From contig JAOTOM010005113.1 of the NCBI GenBank assembly GCA_034440615.1, positions 585,001 to 649,000 of the forward strand: a stretch of 64,000 nucleotides of DNA. Direction: 5' to 3'. Positions 36,466 to 47,531 of the stretch are shown here, piece after piece; positions within the stretch are counted from its first letter, which is position 1; every line of letters begins with the position of its first letter. A program made the translations under genes and the position numbers. The notes below the pieces were generated by a model that worked only from the letters and a program-made list of their open reading frames with translations, was not told the DNA's origin and ran no database searches. Source of the DNA: Ashinkailepas kermadecensis (Eukaryota > Arthropoda > Thecostraca > Neolepadidae).

Positions 36466-36994
36466 CTTGTATTGGTACCAAGAGACACTCAGTATCAAAT
36501 GTCAAAAACGCTATTAAAAAAAAGGGGTGGGACAGGAGGCTACTAAAACATTAAAAACACATGCATACAATACTCAAACATTCCCACGTACAGCTCTTTT
36601 CAGCGCCTCCTTCAGTGAAGTCATCATGCCTCGCTTCTAACAGTAGCCCGTTATATGTATGATGCTTATGCTAATCATAACGGATCCGGAATCGTGATAA
36701 CGAATATCCCGTAGTGCAATTCCAGGTAAAGGGATTGCCTATGATGTGCTATGTTATACAATACCAGTTTCTAGCATACGTATTGGCATCGGTAGCATTG
36801 ATATCGATATCTCCAAATTATTTACCTCTCAAAACACGCATAATGGATAGTTATATGGTACTATGCAATTGTCCCAAAACTGGGTTTTAAGGACCTACAT
36901 ATTATAAACAGCATTATTTCCATAGCGATTTCGGCATCCCACTGTACTCGTTTCGACATCGCAAACCTAACGAGAAGTCATTATTTTAACACTG
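36341..36994. mobile_element. hAT-like MITE, copy 2, with nested insertion
   Basis: A 654-bp element with terminal inverted repeats CAGTGATAAATTATT and, at the other end read inwards, CAGTGTTAAAATAAT. A perfect 8-bp target duplication GGCCAGCA flanks it at 36333-36340 and 36995-37002. An 8-bp duplication with CAGTG-type ends is the hallmark of the hAT superfamily. It is non-coding. It is collinear with 2057-2538 except for about 215 bp at 36436-36655. Confidence 0.9.
36436..36655 (-). mobile_element. Probable LINE 3' fragment inside the MITE
   Basis: A segment absent from MITE copy 1. It begins on the plus strand with about seven AATC repeats and continues with unrelated sequence. Read on the minus strand it ends in (GATT)n, as short LINE 3' fragments do. 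The family is not identified. Confidence 0.5.
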
Positions 36995-37002
36995 GGCCAG
37001 CA

Positions 37003-38316
37003 TCTCCGAAGCGTTTTAACTTACACCAGTCTTAGCATTGCTGGACTTCCCTTTTTTGTTGACCACTTCCGAAGCTCAGCGATAGGATGAACTCTGCCCA
37101 TGCGGCACAAATTTCGAGGGCTCAGATCCTGTATCTTTGATGGTGGGTTTTGGAAACCGACAGAGTGACTGGGTTGAATAAAAATGCATATATATGCCCC
37201 GTGGCGAAAAAGACTTCAAATTTTAATTTTCGGAATATCAAATAACGGGCAATATCAATATAACGTTGAGTTGTTTTCACTGCGTTCAGTTGTGTTCAAC
37301 AACGTCGAGTTGTTGATATTTTGGACAATATGAAAACCAATATTTTAGCAAGTGCTTCCGAAATTGAACAACGTGACAACAAATTCAAATTTCCTACCAC
37401 GATTTCGAATCCAGTCCTGTACATCGCGCAGGAGCATCGGCGATGCATTGAACTTATTCCTGGATAACTCATGTAAGAAGACAGGACCAGACGGTTGGCG
37501 GCATGTACTATCAAAACCGAATTCTGCCTCGACCAAAGGAGGTTCACAACCCAGCTGGGAATATTCAACTTCATAGTGAATTCCTACTACGTAAACTTTA
37601 CATTCTTCCAAACACATCATTCCGAAAAATAGGAAAATTATCGTCAGAGTTGGCCAATTCCACAGGTCTAGACCAGGTCACTCCACTCCACAGCTCTAAT
37701 TTTTGGTGCTAAAATCGGTGTATATGGTAGTCACATGCGACGAATTCACATATATATATATATATATATAAATATATGCGATTCCTAGGTGCATCTGAGC
37801 AACGGTCAAGTACCAATTATTTTCTAACCCACCATGATCCACTTCATCTTTTGGATATTTCAAAATTTTTAGAAGAAAAAGCGAGGTCGTGACCTTGTGA
37901 CCTACGCTTGCTTGGCATTCCGCGACCCACGGAACACTCCGAACTCCATGCATAAAAATGCATAAATCAAGCTTGAATATTTATCTTTAGAAGCAAAATA
38001 AGAACGAGCTCCTTCATAAAATTGGGTACTTGACGCTTGAATTGGCACGCTGTGCTATTTTAAAGCCTACTAGGACTAAAATCACATTTTGCAGCCAAAC
38101 CGTGCATTTTTCTAGATAGCTAATTGAATTAAAATATGATTTCGGGTATTCCCAAACAGGGGAGAGGAATCCTTCGGTGTGATTTGGAGCTTCTAAGGGA
38201 AGGTGCACATACAGCATAGCAAGGTGCAATGTGTTCACCTTGTCATTCTTAGGGTGATCGGGATATGTTCCACGAGGTAAGAAGTGAATGATCGAAGAAA
38301 GGTTAAGAACGCCTAA
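37003..38316. other. Unassigned sequence with (TA)n at 37748-37775
   Basis: No gene recognised. Overlapping frames on both strands at 37296-37712 have no known motif. Confidence 0.45.
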
Positions 38317-38327
38317 CCAGCACATGA

Positions 38328-38383
38328 GTTAGTTATTTGGCTTTTAGGACGCCTCGACTATCGAGGTCATTTTGCGCCCAGAT
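38328..38383 (-). mobile_element. Tail-only retroposon insertion (56 bp)
   Basis: The plus strand reads GTTAGTTATTTGGCTTTTAG, GACGCCTCGACTATCGAGG and TCATTTTGCGCCC, the reverse of the shared tail module. A perfect 11-bp duplication CCAGCACATGA flanks it at 38317-38327 and 38384-38394. Confidence 0.93.
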
Positions 38384-38394
38384 CCAGCACATGA

Positions 38395-38929
38395 CAACCA
38401 CGGGATTTTTTTACAGTACATCTTGGTTTTAGTATTTGCAGCTGAACCAAACCAGCTGGACATAGAACTCTGTCAATATGCGGTAAAGAAATGGTCTGAT
38501 AGTTTTCCAATGTCCGATATATAGAGGCACAAAAAGTCGAGGGATGCCGGGAAACATAGCATCCATGTGCGCTATCACAGACATTATACACACCAGTGTA
38601 CTGGTGAAAACCACTTCACGTATTGGAGGTGAGGGGTGCATTGTGTCTAGAATATCTATGGCGCACCTTAGACTTGCTATATTTGTTTCGAGCAGGGGAC
38701 CAAACCCTCCCCAAGAATCACAACCCATGGGACACATGATACGGATCCAAATAATAATTGTATCCGACTAGCTTCTTAGCGTTATACATTCATATCAGTG
38801 CGAATTTCACCCATACATATCCTACGTCACCCGAAGACCTGCTGGGCGCAGGGATTCGCCACATCAGAGGTCGAGTTGATTCTGCACATGCACTCTGTCC
38901 ATGCAACGTTCACAAACGCAACGTTAAAG
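38395..38929. other. Unassigned sequence
   Basis: No gene recognised. Confidence 0.45.
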
Positions 38930-39420
38930 TTAGGTAAAGTTGATGCTACCTATCCGCCTCGCCACAAATGGTGGCGGTGCCCATGGTTGTCCGGGCACTA
39001 GGAAAGGGTATAGGCTGGAGTAGCGTTGATAGCTAATGCTTGCCTTGCCGGCCACCGGAGAAGGAACGCCGAACGGCACCAAAGTTTGACGACGCTTTGA
39101 TAACAGCCTGAAATAGAACCAGTGGGGCGGCCCAATAAATATTCGCACGACAGGTAGCCGTGAGTAGCGCAATCTCCGAGCTGCAAACGACGCTCAACTG
39201 ATGCGGAGTTGGCTCGGCCAGCCATGAAGTGCAAAACAGCTGAGCATCACACTGGTGTTGCGCATAATTCACCACTAGAAACCCAGCGTCTGACATCGAC
39301 CGCCATCCTGCTGATGTTGGGTTGATGTACCCATCAGTGCCGGTCCACAGGAGCATCGTTCCTCCAACTAACGTGACTGAGAATTCCTCGACTTCGGCCT
39401 TTTCCCTACCATCGCCGACC
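38930..39420 (-). pseudogene. Retroelement RNase H remnant
   Basis: The minus-strand frame 39356-39033 reads WTGTDGYINPTSAGW (first acidic position, TDG), then LSVVCSSEIALLTATCRANI (second, SSE) and LVLFQAVIKA where SD would be expected. In other frames further on come VPGQPW and CGEADR, which resemble the VPGHxG...NExAD end of RNase H. The order matches a type I RNase H from a LINE or LTR element with several frame breaks. The family cannot be fixed. Confidence 0.5.
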
Positions 39421-40140
39421 CCTTACAGCGATCACGTCGGCTTTTGCCATTGAACATCCCTGAGGGTAACGCTAAATCACGGATGATATGGCGTTTGGTG
39501 GGTTGTGGAAACGCGTGTATTAGCGAGATGAGGCTCCCAGGCATTGGGCCGACCAACCTCTGCAGGATACCGTGCTAAATCTAGACAACATTGGAGAACG
39601 AACTCAATGTTATACGTCATCCGCACAACGGGACGAATTCCCCTATCTACCTATCCCCCCCCCTACAGTTCGCTTGCTGCCCATATCCGTACCATTGCAG
39701 CTATAAAGCTCCAGCTTATAGACTGTTCTCAAGTACCTCGTCTCACACAATGTGTTGAAAACATAAGTGGACATTATTTTGACATGTTAAATCTAGGACC
39801 ACGTGCTAAATATAGGCCATCATTATGGAAGCATCTAGAGCACGCTTCAGGCATGCATGCTAGGTCATTTTACCTATTTTCTCCATATCAAGTTGCGTTT
39901 CGATATATCAATGATGCAGTTGGATCCAGGGCTAATCTTTCAAAATTAGCTTTTGATTCGCTTCTCATAGACTTCTTCTCTTCTCCCTTCTCTTCTTCTT
40001 CTCACTTGGCATTTCATACATCCAATGGGCAATAGCACCTATAACATTACGGACAATCTGAGGCATACACAGTACGAAATTTTATGGCGAAAATTGAACG
40101 TTGCATTTAACAAATTTCAGTACATAACGTCATTACGTAC
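39421..40140. other. Unassigned sequence
   Basis: No gene recognised. A frame at 39544-40035 ends in a (TTC)n-derived Ser/Phe stretch and has no identifiable domain. Confidence 0.45.
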
Positions 40141-40920
40141 ACCTTTTTTGCGTCCAATTTCGCTGCCTGTGTATGAATTTCAGCGATAAGCCCATCCATT
40201 TTCGACAGTTCGGCATAGCGCATCCAATTTACAAATCACAGCTCCACCTTCGGCCCAGCAGCATTCACTTTGGTACTAGTGCGACCTATTTCGGCATAAC
40301 TGCATTCGAATTCAAATTTGCAGTGAATATTTCGGCATGTGTGGATAGTTCAGTGATAGTGCGATGAATTTCGGCAAAGTGCAAGGAAGCTCGACGCGGA
40401 AAATACTCTGGTATGAGACCCGTTTTCGTCGTATTTGGTTGAATATTTACCCATTGTCCAATAAAGGCAATTTTTGACGTTTTGTGTGTGTAATTGTATA
40501 TCTACACCCTTTTGCGTCCAATTTCGCTGCCTGTGCATCAATGTCAGCGATAAGCCCATTCATTTTCGACAGCTCGGCATAGCGCATCCAATTTACAAAT
40601 CACAGCTCTACCTTCGGCCCAGCAGCATTCACTTTGGGATCAGCTCCACCTCGCATCAATTTACAAATCCGCCCACCTTCGGCCCGCATTCACTAGCAGC
40701 AATCTATTTCGGCAGAACTGCATTCGAATTTAGATTTGCAGTGAATATTTCGGCATGTGTGGATAGTTCAGTGATAGTGCGATGAATTTCGGCGCAGTGG
40801 AAGCAAGTTCGACGCGGAAAATACTCCGCTATGATACTTGTTTTCGTCATATTTGGTTAAATATGCACCCATTGTCCAATAAAGGGGCAATTTTTTACGT
40901 TTTGTGTGTGTAATTGTATA
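40141..40920. repeat. ~362-bp tandem duplication rich in ATTTCGGC
   Basis: Copy 1 (40141-40500) and copy 2 (40504-40920) begin TTTTGCGTCCAATTTCGCTG and share TTCGACAGYTCGGCATAGCG, CATTCGAATT, GTGGATAGTTCAGTGATAGT and AATACTC. They end TTTTGTGTGTGTAATTGTAT. Copy 2 has an internal extra segment at about 40640-40690. Confidence 0.9.
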
Positions 40921-41759
40921 CCTAATACATAATGCGACATTGGCCAGTATATATGTATAATACATATAATACATAATGCGACATTGGCCAGCGGGTAGTT
41001 GCTAAGCGGCGCGTCTCGGCATAGTAACACACTCAACCAATCAGAAGCCGGTAAAATATATTTGAAGCGGAGCATACCGCAACCGCAAGGTCAGGAGATC
41101 ACAGCTCGTCTGGACGTCGTCATGCCACGTGGCGAAGGACGTACGAGGGAGTGGTACAGGAACCTAACCGAAGGAGAAAGATGGGCAATCATCAATGCTC
41201 ATCTTTCTGGGTACTTCCTGCCGGCCTGCGCAGCCCGTGAGAACATTATCGACTAAGTGACTGTCGCCCACGGACTAGGTAACCTTGATGTGCACCCTAT
41301 GCTCTGGCGTGTACGGTATGATCCTTCATTGCGAACACTTCGCTGTTTGCACCCTTCTTTGTAAGACGTTCATGCGAAATTAGTGACATTTTCAAATACA
41401 TGTTATGTGTATATCTGCATATTTCTACATATGCACAGGTTTAAAGTGCATACGGTTTCAACATAGCCAGTAATGTTATTTTCTACACAACAGATAAATA
41501 TATATTGTCTAATAAAAGAAAACTTTTTACGTCTTATGTATATAATGCGATAGCGGCCAGTGGGGCACTTCCCGATATAAAACGAGGGTGGGGGAGGGGG
41601 TTAAAACCACCCTCTAATCAGTAGTGTTCGGTTCAGTATCGCAGCACCTGAATAACGAGTTGACACATCAGAATATATAGAAGTAAGCCGCTATCGTAAA
41701 AAGCCAACTAGCATTGGAGGTAATACGCAGATGCATTTATATTGAACAAACTTTTCACT
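40921..41759. other. Unassigned sequence with short repeats
   Basis: TACATAATGCGACATTGGCC occurs twice at 40925-40990, and a relative recurs at 41540-41556. The frame 40999-41256 contains LTEGERWAIINAHLSGYFLP, faintly like the first helices of a Tc1/mariner transposase, but too short to assign. Confidence 0.35.
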
Positions 41760-42060
41760 TTTGAACCGTAATTTGTGCGTCGAATTTTGTTGCACACAGC
41801 CGAAATCGGTTGTTGCCGAGCCGAAACAAACCTGCATGCCGAATACCATGCTCATTTCACTGAATTATAATGCACTGTGCCGAAATTGATTGCCCTATTT
41901 TTGAAATGCACGCTGCCCGGCAGAATTTCTCCGTCTTGTGTTATATTCGGACGCAATGTGCTGAAACGCCGAAATTGGATGCGCTTAATACTGAAATCAG
42001 TGCAGTTTGTTCAAACTTGCACGCAAAAAGGTGTAGATAAACGCATGCATGATATACAGG
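41760..42060. repeat. Inverted relative of the ATTTCGGC repeat
   Basis: The plus strand here contains GCCGAAATYGG and CGAAATTGGATGCGC, and ends in ACGCAAAAAGGTGTAGATAAA, which is the reverse complement of the start of the 40141/40504 copies. The two blocks therefore form a loose inverted pair 0.8 kb apart. Confidence 0.6.
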
Positions 42061-42153
42061 TTGAGCGACATATTAAAGATGGCGGCCTTCCATATAAAAC
42101 GGCGCAACATGGATAAGCATATGCGTCACGATGAAATTCAAATTACTTGTGCC

Positions 42154-42345
42154 GCCCCGGTAGCTCAGTTAGTTAAAGCACTGGCCAGCATCGGTCTCCC
42201 CTGTCCTGACAACACAGGGTTCGAGTCGCTTCACGCGCTCGCATTTAGCCCCCGGCTGGGAGGGTCAGTTGGCAGTTGGCCCGATAAGGCTGGGGACGAG
42301 CTACTGGGCGGCCGTGTCGGTGCATTGACGGCACGTTAAACTTTC
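42154..42345 (+). mobile_element. Probable tRNA-derived SINE, third family
   Basis: It starts GCCCCGGTAGCTCAGTTAGT (A-box region), and a B box GGGTTCGAGTC lies at about 42217-42227. The interval between the boxes is long (about 50 nt). The body ends with CCGTGTCGGTGCATTGACGG, then CACGTTAAAC, again a small hairpin followed by TTAAAC. No target duplication could be recognised, so the limits are approximate. Confidence 0.6.
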
Positions 42346-44139
42346 GGTCAAAATTCTACCGTTTAACTGGAATTCATGGATCGGGTGGTGGGGCCAGGGT
42401 TCACGCAACAAGCTTTGCTTAGCAATAGGACCCTGGTTCATAAAGCCACTCCAGCAAGAACTCGGATTATTTTTTTAAAATCAATAGTGGTTTCAGTCGG
42501 TCATGTTCTGCGGACACCAATATCAAATGGATCCAGTATGGCTCAACCCGGCTACTTTAGCTCCCGTGTACTTGGGTCATTCGAAATTGTGAACCGGATC
42601 ACGGATACAAATTGGATGACGCATGAACTTGTCTTTGGGAACATGCCCACACATGGCGCTGATAAATTGCTATGTACCTGCAGCACATGTCATTGTATAA
42701 CACAATGTGGCCAGCGACGTCTCCAGGCAGATCTACGAGTATAACTTCATATTCCGCTCCAAAGACGAACAATGTGCACTGCATGCATCAAATGTACCTG
42801 CGATGATTTAATGGAGCGCACATCATTGGCGATGCAGCAGATCACCTTTGGAAGGTTTTACATCAACATCCGAGGGATGTATGTACATCGTTGTCGTTAT
42901 TTGTGGAAAGCATGCGCACCATTTCAGGCTAAACTGTTTCTCATCCTCCTTCAAACAATGTTTTTGAGGAAAGATGAAAATAGTGCTCTTGCACAAATAC
43001 TGCGTAGTTGAGTTGGTTGGTGACTTGGGCTTACTCACATCACACGCGCGTTCCCCCCATGTGTGATCAATATACCGTGGTTAGGAAAAATGTACAAGAC
43101 TTTTTCCCAATTTGTTTTCGTATCTTGGGTACGTTCATGATTAAAACTCAACTTAATCTACGCATTATTATGTTTCTTTGTTATTCTGATTGTGCTTGCG
43201 ATCTACATATATTTTACACCACATGGCTCCTTCGGGACGCGAACTCCATCGAAGTACAAAGCAAAAAGGATACAAAAACGATGATGCAAACGAGACGTGG
43301 GTAGAACGAGACGTTTTACCCACCTCAGAACGCATATGGACCACTTTTCAAGTCACATGATTATCAAATTGGCGGGCCCGGAAAGATTGTGCCTATGGCA
43401 TCATAAAGGCTTCTCCACATTTACAAGAAACAATCCCCTTACATGAAGCGAATTTTTTTCCTATTTAGTATGTCTTTGAACATGATAATCTTTTCATTTC
43501 TGCAGAAATACTTCAGCAGTGGTTCTTGAATGGCGTGGGTTATCAGAAAATGTGTCACTAAATGAACCAAGACCAACCCACAGAAGGTATTCGTGTTTCG
43601 CATTTATACTTTCTTCTCTTGTCTCTCGATCCGTCCATCACATAAATTACATTTCCCTCGGTAAAAGGTGGATTAGTTCCGTAAGGAACCAAGAACCGTT
43701 TTCCATGGCAAAATCGAGCCCTTAGTTCTTGAGATTTCAGATGAGCAGATTGCCCCCCCCCCCTCCCTCTCCTCCCTGCAAGAACTGTGACTATTCCAGC
43801 GCACATCGATTATGACTAAGGGGTAATGCTTTTTACTGCCCCTTAAGTGTACAAATCGGCACCCATGCGCTGAATGGTGGCTCGCATTATGTGCGTAGCA
43901 AATCTACAGTTATCAGCGGAATGGCATCTTATGTGCGTGAAATGCTTGGTGAATTGCCCATGTGCCACTTGCAACACTAGGTTAGCTGTTGTAATTTCCA
44001 GGCGTTACTGAGGTGAAATGACACCGTGATGGGTGGCTGGGGACGCTGTGCACTGAGGTCGGAGTGACGAGGAAGAGCAAACGAGCCAGACAAAATGAAC
44101 TGTCGCCAACAACCACTCGCCAATCAGGAAAATTGAACG
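42346..44139. other. Unassigned sequence
   Basis: About 1.8 kb with frequent stops and short frames. None is recognisable. Confidence 0.45.
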
Positions 44140-44580
44140 GACATAGCATGGCAATAGGGGAATGGAAATAGCATAGCAATAGGGGAATGGACAGAGCATG
44201 TCAACATGGGAATGGAGAGCATGGCAATATGGGAATGGACAGAGCATGGCAATATGGGAATGGACAAAGCTTGTCAATAGTGGAATGGACAGAGCATGGC
44301 AATAGGGGAATTGACAGAGCATGGCAATAGGTGAATGGACAGAGCACGGCAATAGGGGAATGGACAGAACATGGCAATAGGGGAATGGACAGATCATGGC
44401 AATAGGTAAATAGACAGAGCATGCCAATAGGGAATGGACAGAGTGGGAATATAGGAATTCACGGATCATGGCAATAGGGGAATGGACAAGCATGGCAATA
44501 GGGAAATGGACAGAGCATGGCAATAGGGGAATGGGCAGAGCATGGCAATAGAGGAACGGACAGAGCATGGCAATAACAAA
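44140..44580. repeat. 25-bp minisatellite, about 17 units
   Basis: Degenerate tandem units GGACAGAGCATGGCAATAGG plus GGAAT with single-base indels. Minus-strand frames show a CHALSIPLLP-type repeat, which is an artefact of the array. Confidence 0.95.
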
Positions 44581-45603
44581 ATGAAACATAAAAGTCACGC
44601 AGCATCCACAAAGCTGCTGTTTTTTTAAGCACAGTATCCAAATCAACCAAATAAGGAAGAAAGAAGGCATATCAAGGGATGAACCCCTTAGCCTGATCCA
44701 ACCCAGTGTCTTAGTGACGGAGGGGCTGGGACAACAACGGTGACGCTATACCCATTTCGCATGAGTTTCAACATTATCCCCGTTCGGCGTTGCATGAAAT
44801 TAGGAACGACTTCAAAATGCGTGTTTCCCAACCCCAAACATACACAACCAAACAGTCTCCACACTCACAATCCAATTTGACGATTGAACGACACGCAAAA
44901 TGGCCACGTATACGACTGCTCCCATTTAGCATTTGTTGGACACCTGTTATGACCAAGCAAGTGGACGCAGTGTGTGCCATGAGCAAGCTTCACATCGCAT
45001 GACTCGCATTCCATCGGCGCTGAACAAATAATCGCCATTATACAGCGAATCTTAATACCCGACAACGACAACCGTTCCAGCATGCCCTGGAGCAATGAAA
45101 CCTAATTGCATTACTTGCGGCTCGATATGTCAATGGGTAATTGCGTTTGCTGTATAATGACATTCCTGATGAGTACATTGAATCCAGAGAGAGGCGCATT
45201 AGAAACCCGGAAAATATAGATAAGGATAGCCGCATCTACGCCCGGCTGAACGGTCGCGTGGTTCGTGTCGTGCCTCGACACGGCCTAAAACCCAAACAAG
45301 CAGTCAACCGAGTGATCAACCGACCGACGATGTGCTGTGAACAGAACCGGATAATTGGTGTTTATCGAGCGAGGACAATTTACCATGATATTTGATACAA
45401 AATGTAATTACTGAAGAAACAACGAAGCGTACATTTTGCACATGGCACAAAGGAACACGACTTTTGTATTTTGTTTTTACTTTTCCCTACCCATTAATGG
45501 GTGGACAAGAGTGCCCTTTTATGCCACAACCAATTGCCAATGCGGAAGTCTTTACAATCGGATGAGGCATACAAAGGAAAAGGAAAAGCAAAATCATCGC
45601 CGC
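44581..45603. other. Unassigned sequence
   Basis: No gene recognised. Confidence 0.45.
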
Positions 45604-45615
45604 ACACGGAACTGC

Positions 45616-45776
45616 GGGGACGAGTGGTCTAGGGATAAGATGCTCGTCTCACAATCGAAAGATTGTGGGTTCGAGTCTCACCTGTCGCTGGTCTTCACCC
45701 GCGACCAATCGGCGTGAGAGATTGGCGACGCTATATGACTCAACGGTCGACGCGTCGTAAAACCAATAACCAACCA
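45616..45776 (+). mobile_element. Intact tRNA-derived SINE (161 bp)
   Basis: Head GGGGACGAGTGGTCTAGGGA (A box TGGTCTAGGGA), anticodon-loop position CTCACAA, B box GGTTCGAGTC. A short body with CGCGACCAATCGGCGTGAGA follows, then the hairpin stem CGACGC (45726-45731)/GCGTCG (45752-45757) and the tail TAAAACCAATAACCAACCA. The perfect 12-bp duplication ACACGGAACTGC at 45604-45615 and 45777-45788 fixes both ends. It is a pol III-type non-autonomous retroposon that would need a LINE enzyme. Confidence 0.95.
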
Positions 45777-45788
45777 ACACGGAACTGC

Positions 45789-46420
45789 CATACTGATTAT
45801 AATTCTGAACCACTCGAGAGCGTCGCTAAAGTTGAATTCGCATGAGCTTGAGTCTTCTATTGTACGAGCTGCAATTACATCTTGCTGCTATGCTACACGA
45901 TTCATATCTCGAAAGGCATATCTCGTCGACCATCAACAACGCGACATCAAGGACAACTCCAAATATTGGCCACCAAATGCACCAGAAGCACCAATGTCAA
46001 AGACAGTTTACAATGCACAATGGAAATATTTGTTTCCGACGAGTATCCAAACACATTAATTGGTACTCTCTAGGTAGTTGCTATATTCCGGTACCAACCT
46101 GGTTGAATGTGCAGGTAAAATACAAACACAGTGCTGGCGGGGCAAATTAGAACACATGCTAACTCGGATAGTCTTGTAGAATGGCAACAGCTGTAACCTG
46201 AAATGGAGCCATTTTTCCACCGAATATATTCAACTAAAAGTTTAACACTGTTGAGCTTGTCATGCTGTCAAAAGCCACACATGGCCAAAATCCTGAAAGT
46301 AGATTATGTTGCCGATTCTATCTTACTGGCCAAGCATTGGGTCAAGGGGCCACAGGATGCAAGGATAAATATCTTGTGGTGAGGTTGTTGGCTTTATGAC
46401 GACCTTTCGAACGTACTGAA
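45789..46420. other. Unassigned sequence
   Basis: No gene recognised. GGTTGTTGGCTTTATGACGA at 46384-46403 may be a remnant of a minus-strand tail module. Confidence 0.4.
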
Positions 46421-46482
46421 TTCAAGAGGACTCGGATTAAACATAGAGTTTAATCCGAGTCCTCCTTGAACATAGAGTTCAA
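46421..46482. repeat. Two overlapping hairpins with identical loops
   Basis: Arms 46421-46442 and 46448-46470 pair over 22 bp with one bulged G around the loop ATAGA. Directly after, CTTGAAC/GTTCAAG (about 46465-46483) pair around the same loop ATAGA. The second looks copied from the first. Confidence 0.93.
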
Positions 46483-46831
46483 GGAGTGACTTTCTAAATA
46501 AGTACACCATTGCTCGTAGTACGATAGCAACAAAAACGAGCTTGTGCAACTAAAAACCAACATTCAGGCAGGATGCAATTACTTCACCCGGCTGTATGCA
46601 TCATGGGGGGGAGGGCAATGACCAAAATAAACCCTTTTGAGAAGTAAACATATTGCTTAAAGGGTTCATGTCTTGTCTAAATGTCCATGGGGCCCGCATG
46701 CAGCTTCCTACACCGGTCAGCCACGGGTAATCTTGAAGTCCGAGGCGAAGGTCCTGAGGTATGGTACACACAGGCCATGTAGGGGAATGGTCCGCTGCTC
46801 CGTGCATCATTCGGCTGGAATCAGGTCTCTT

Positions 46832-47521
46832 GGTTGGTTATTGGGGTTTATGGGCGCATCGACCGCGTCGGTCATGCAGCGCCCATTACATCGTCAGTCA
46901 AACAGTGAAATGCAAACAAAAGTCCGTCAGAATGACATGTACGAGGTCAAGTACAGGTGCGATACCATGCCATGCTACGATTCTCATTTTGCCAGCTGTA
47001 AAAGAGAGTTAATGAGTAGGATATGTCACAGAAAACTTGATTTCTGATAGGAAGCGGAAAAGCTGTCCCGATTGAACAATGGGAGACTCGTTGCACAATG
47101 CTTCCCGAAGGGAGAGAGAAGCACGTCCAAAGTGGCGCCTTCGCTCATTGTTAAGTCGGCGACAGGAAATCAATACATGCCGCACCGACAGTGTGTCCGT
47201 CTTGGCACTTTGGACATAGCGGACTGTCACCGCCGGCCAGAAGGCAGCAGTGTGTGTCGTAGGTGTGACCAATTCGCAAGCGACACAGTGCAACCTCATT
47301 CCGCCAATTTTCATGTGATGACGAAAACCATTCACCAAGAGAGGGTTTGATTTTCCTCAGTTTGTTGCCTAGCATGGTATCCCAATTGGCCTGCCACTTC
47401 TTGAAGAGGCCCTTAATTTTTGGAAATAAGTTGGGGGCAGGGAGGGGGAGACTTCGTGTGTAAAGAGCCCGAGCAGCAACCTTTGCCGCAGCATCAGCGG
47501 CCTCGTTGCCACAAATCTCAG
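46832..47521 (-). mobile_element. Hairpin-tailed LINE 3' end, 5'-truncated
   Basis: A 690-bp insertion bounded by the perfect 10-bp duplication CAGGTCTCTT at 46822-46831 and 47522-47531. On the minus strand it starts CGNEAADAAAK (end of RNase H). It continues NKLRKIKPSLGEW, VALCRLRIGHTYDTH and CPKC (zinc knuckle), then, after a frame change, LSVRHVLISCRRLNNERRRH and ESPIVQSGQLFRFLSEIKFS. After about 200 bp of 3' UTR it ends in the hairpin (GGGCGCTGCATGACCGACGC, then GGTCGATGCGCCC) and ATAAACCCCAATAACCAACC. It gives the best view of the LINE that supplies the shared tail and is an RNase H-bearing, probably I-group, element. Confidence 0.94.
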
Positions 47522-47531
47522 CAGGTCTCTT

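Noticed and set aside
40999..41256. Tc1/mariner transposase N-terminus
   Set aside because: Only a faint resemblance over about 20 residues. No DDE motifs or inverted repeats were found.
44005..44670. 221-codon minus-strand frame rich in Cys-His
   Set aside because: It comes from the 25-bp minisatellite and is not a zinc-finger protein.
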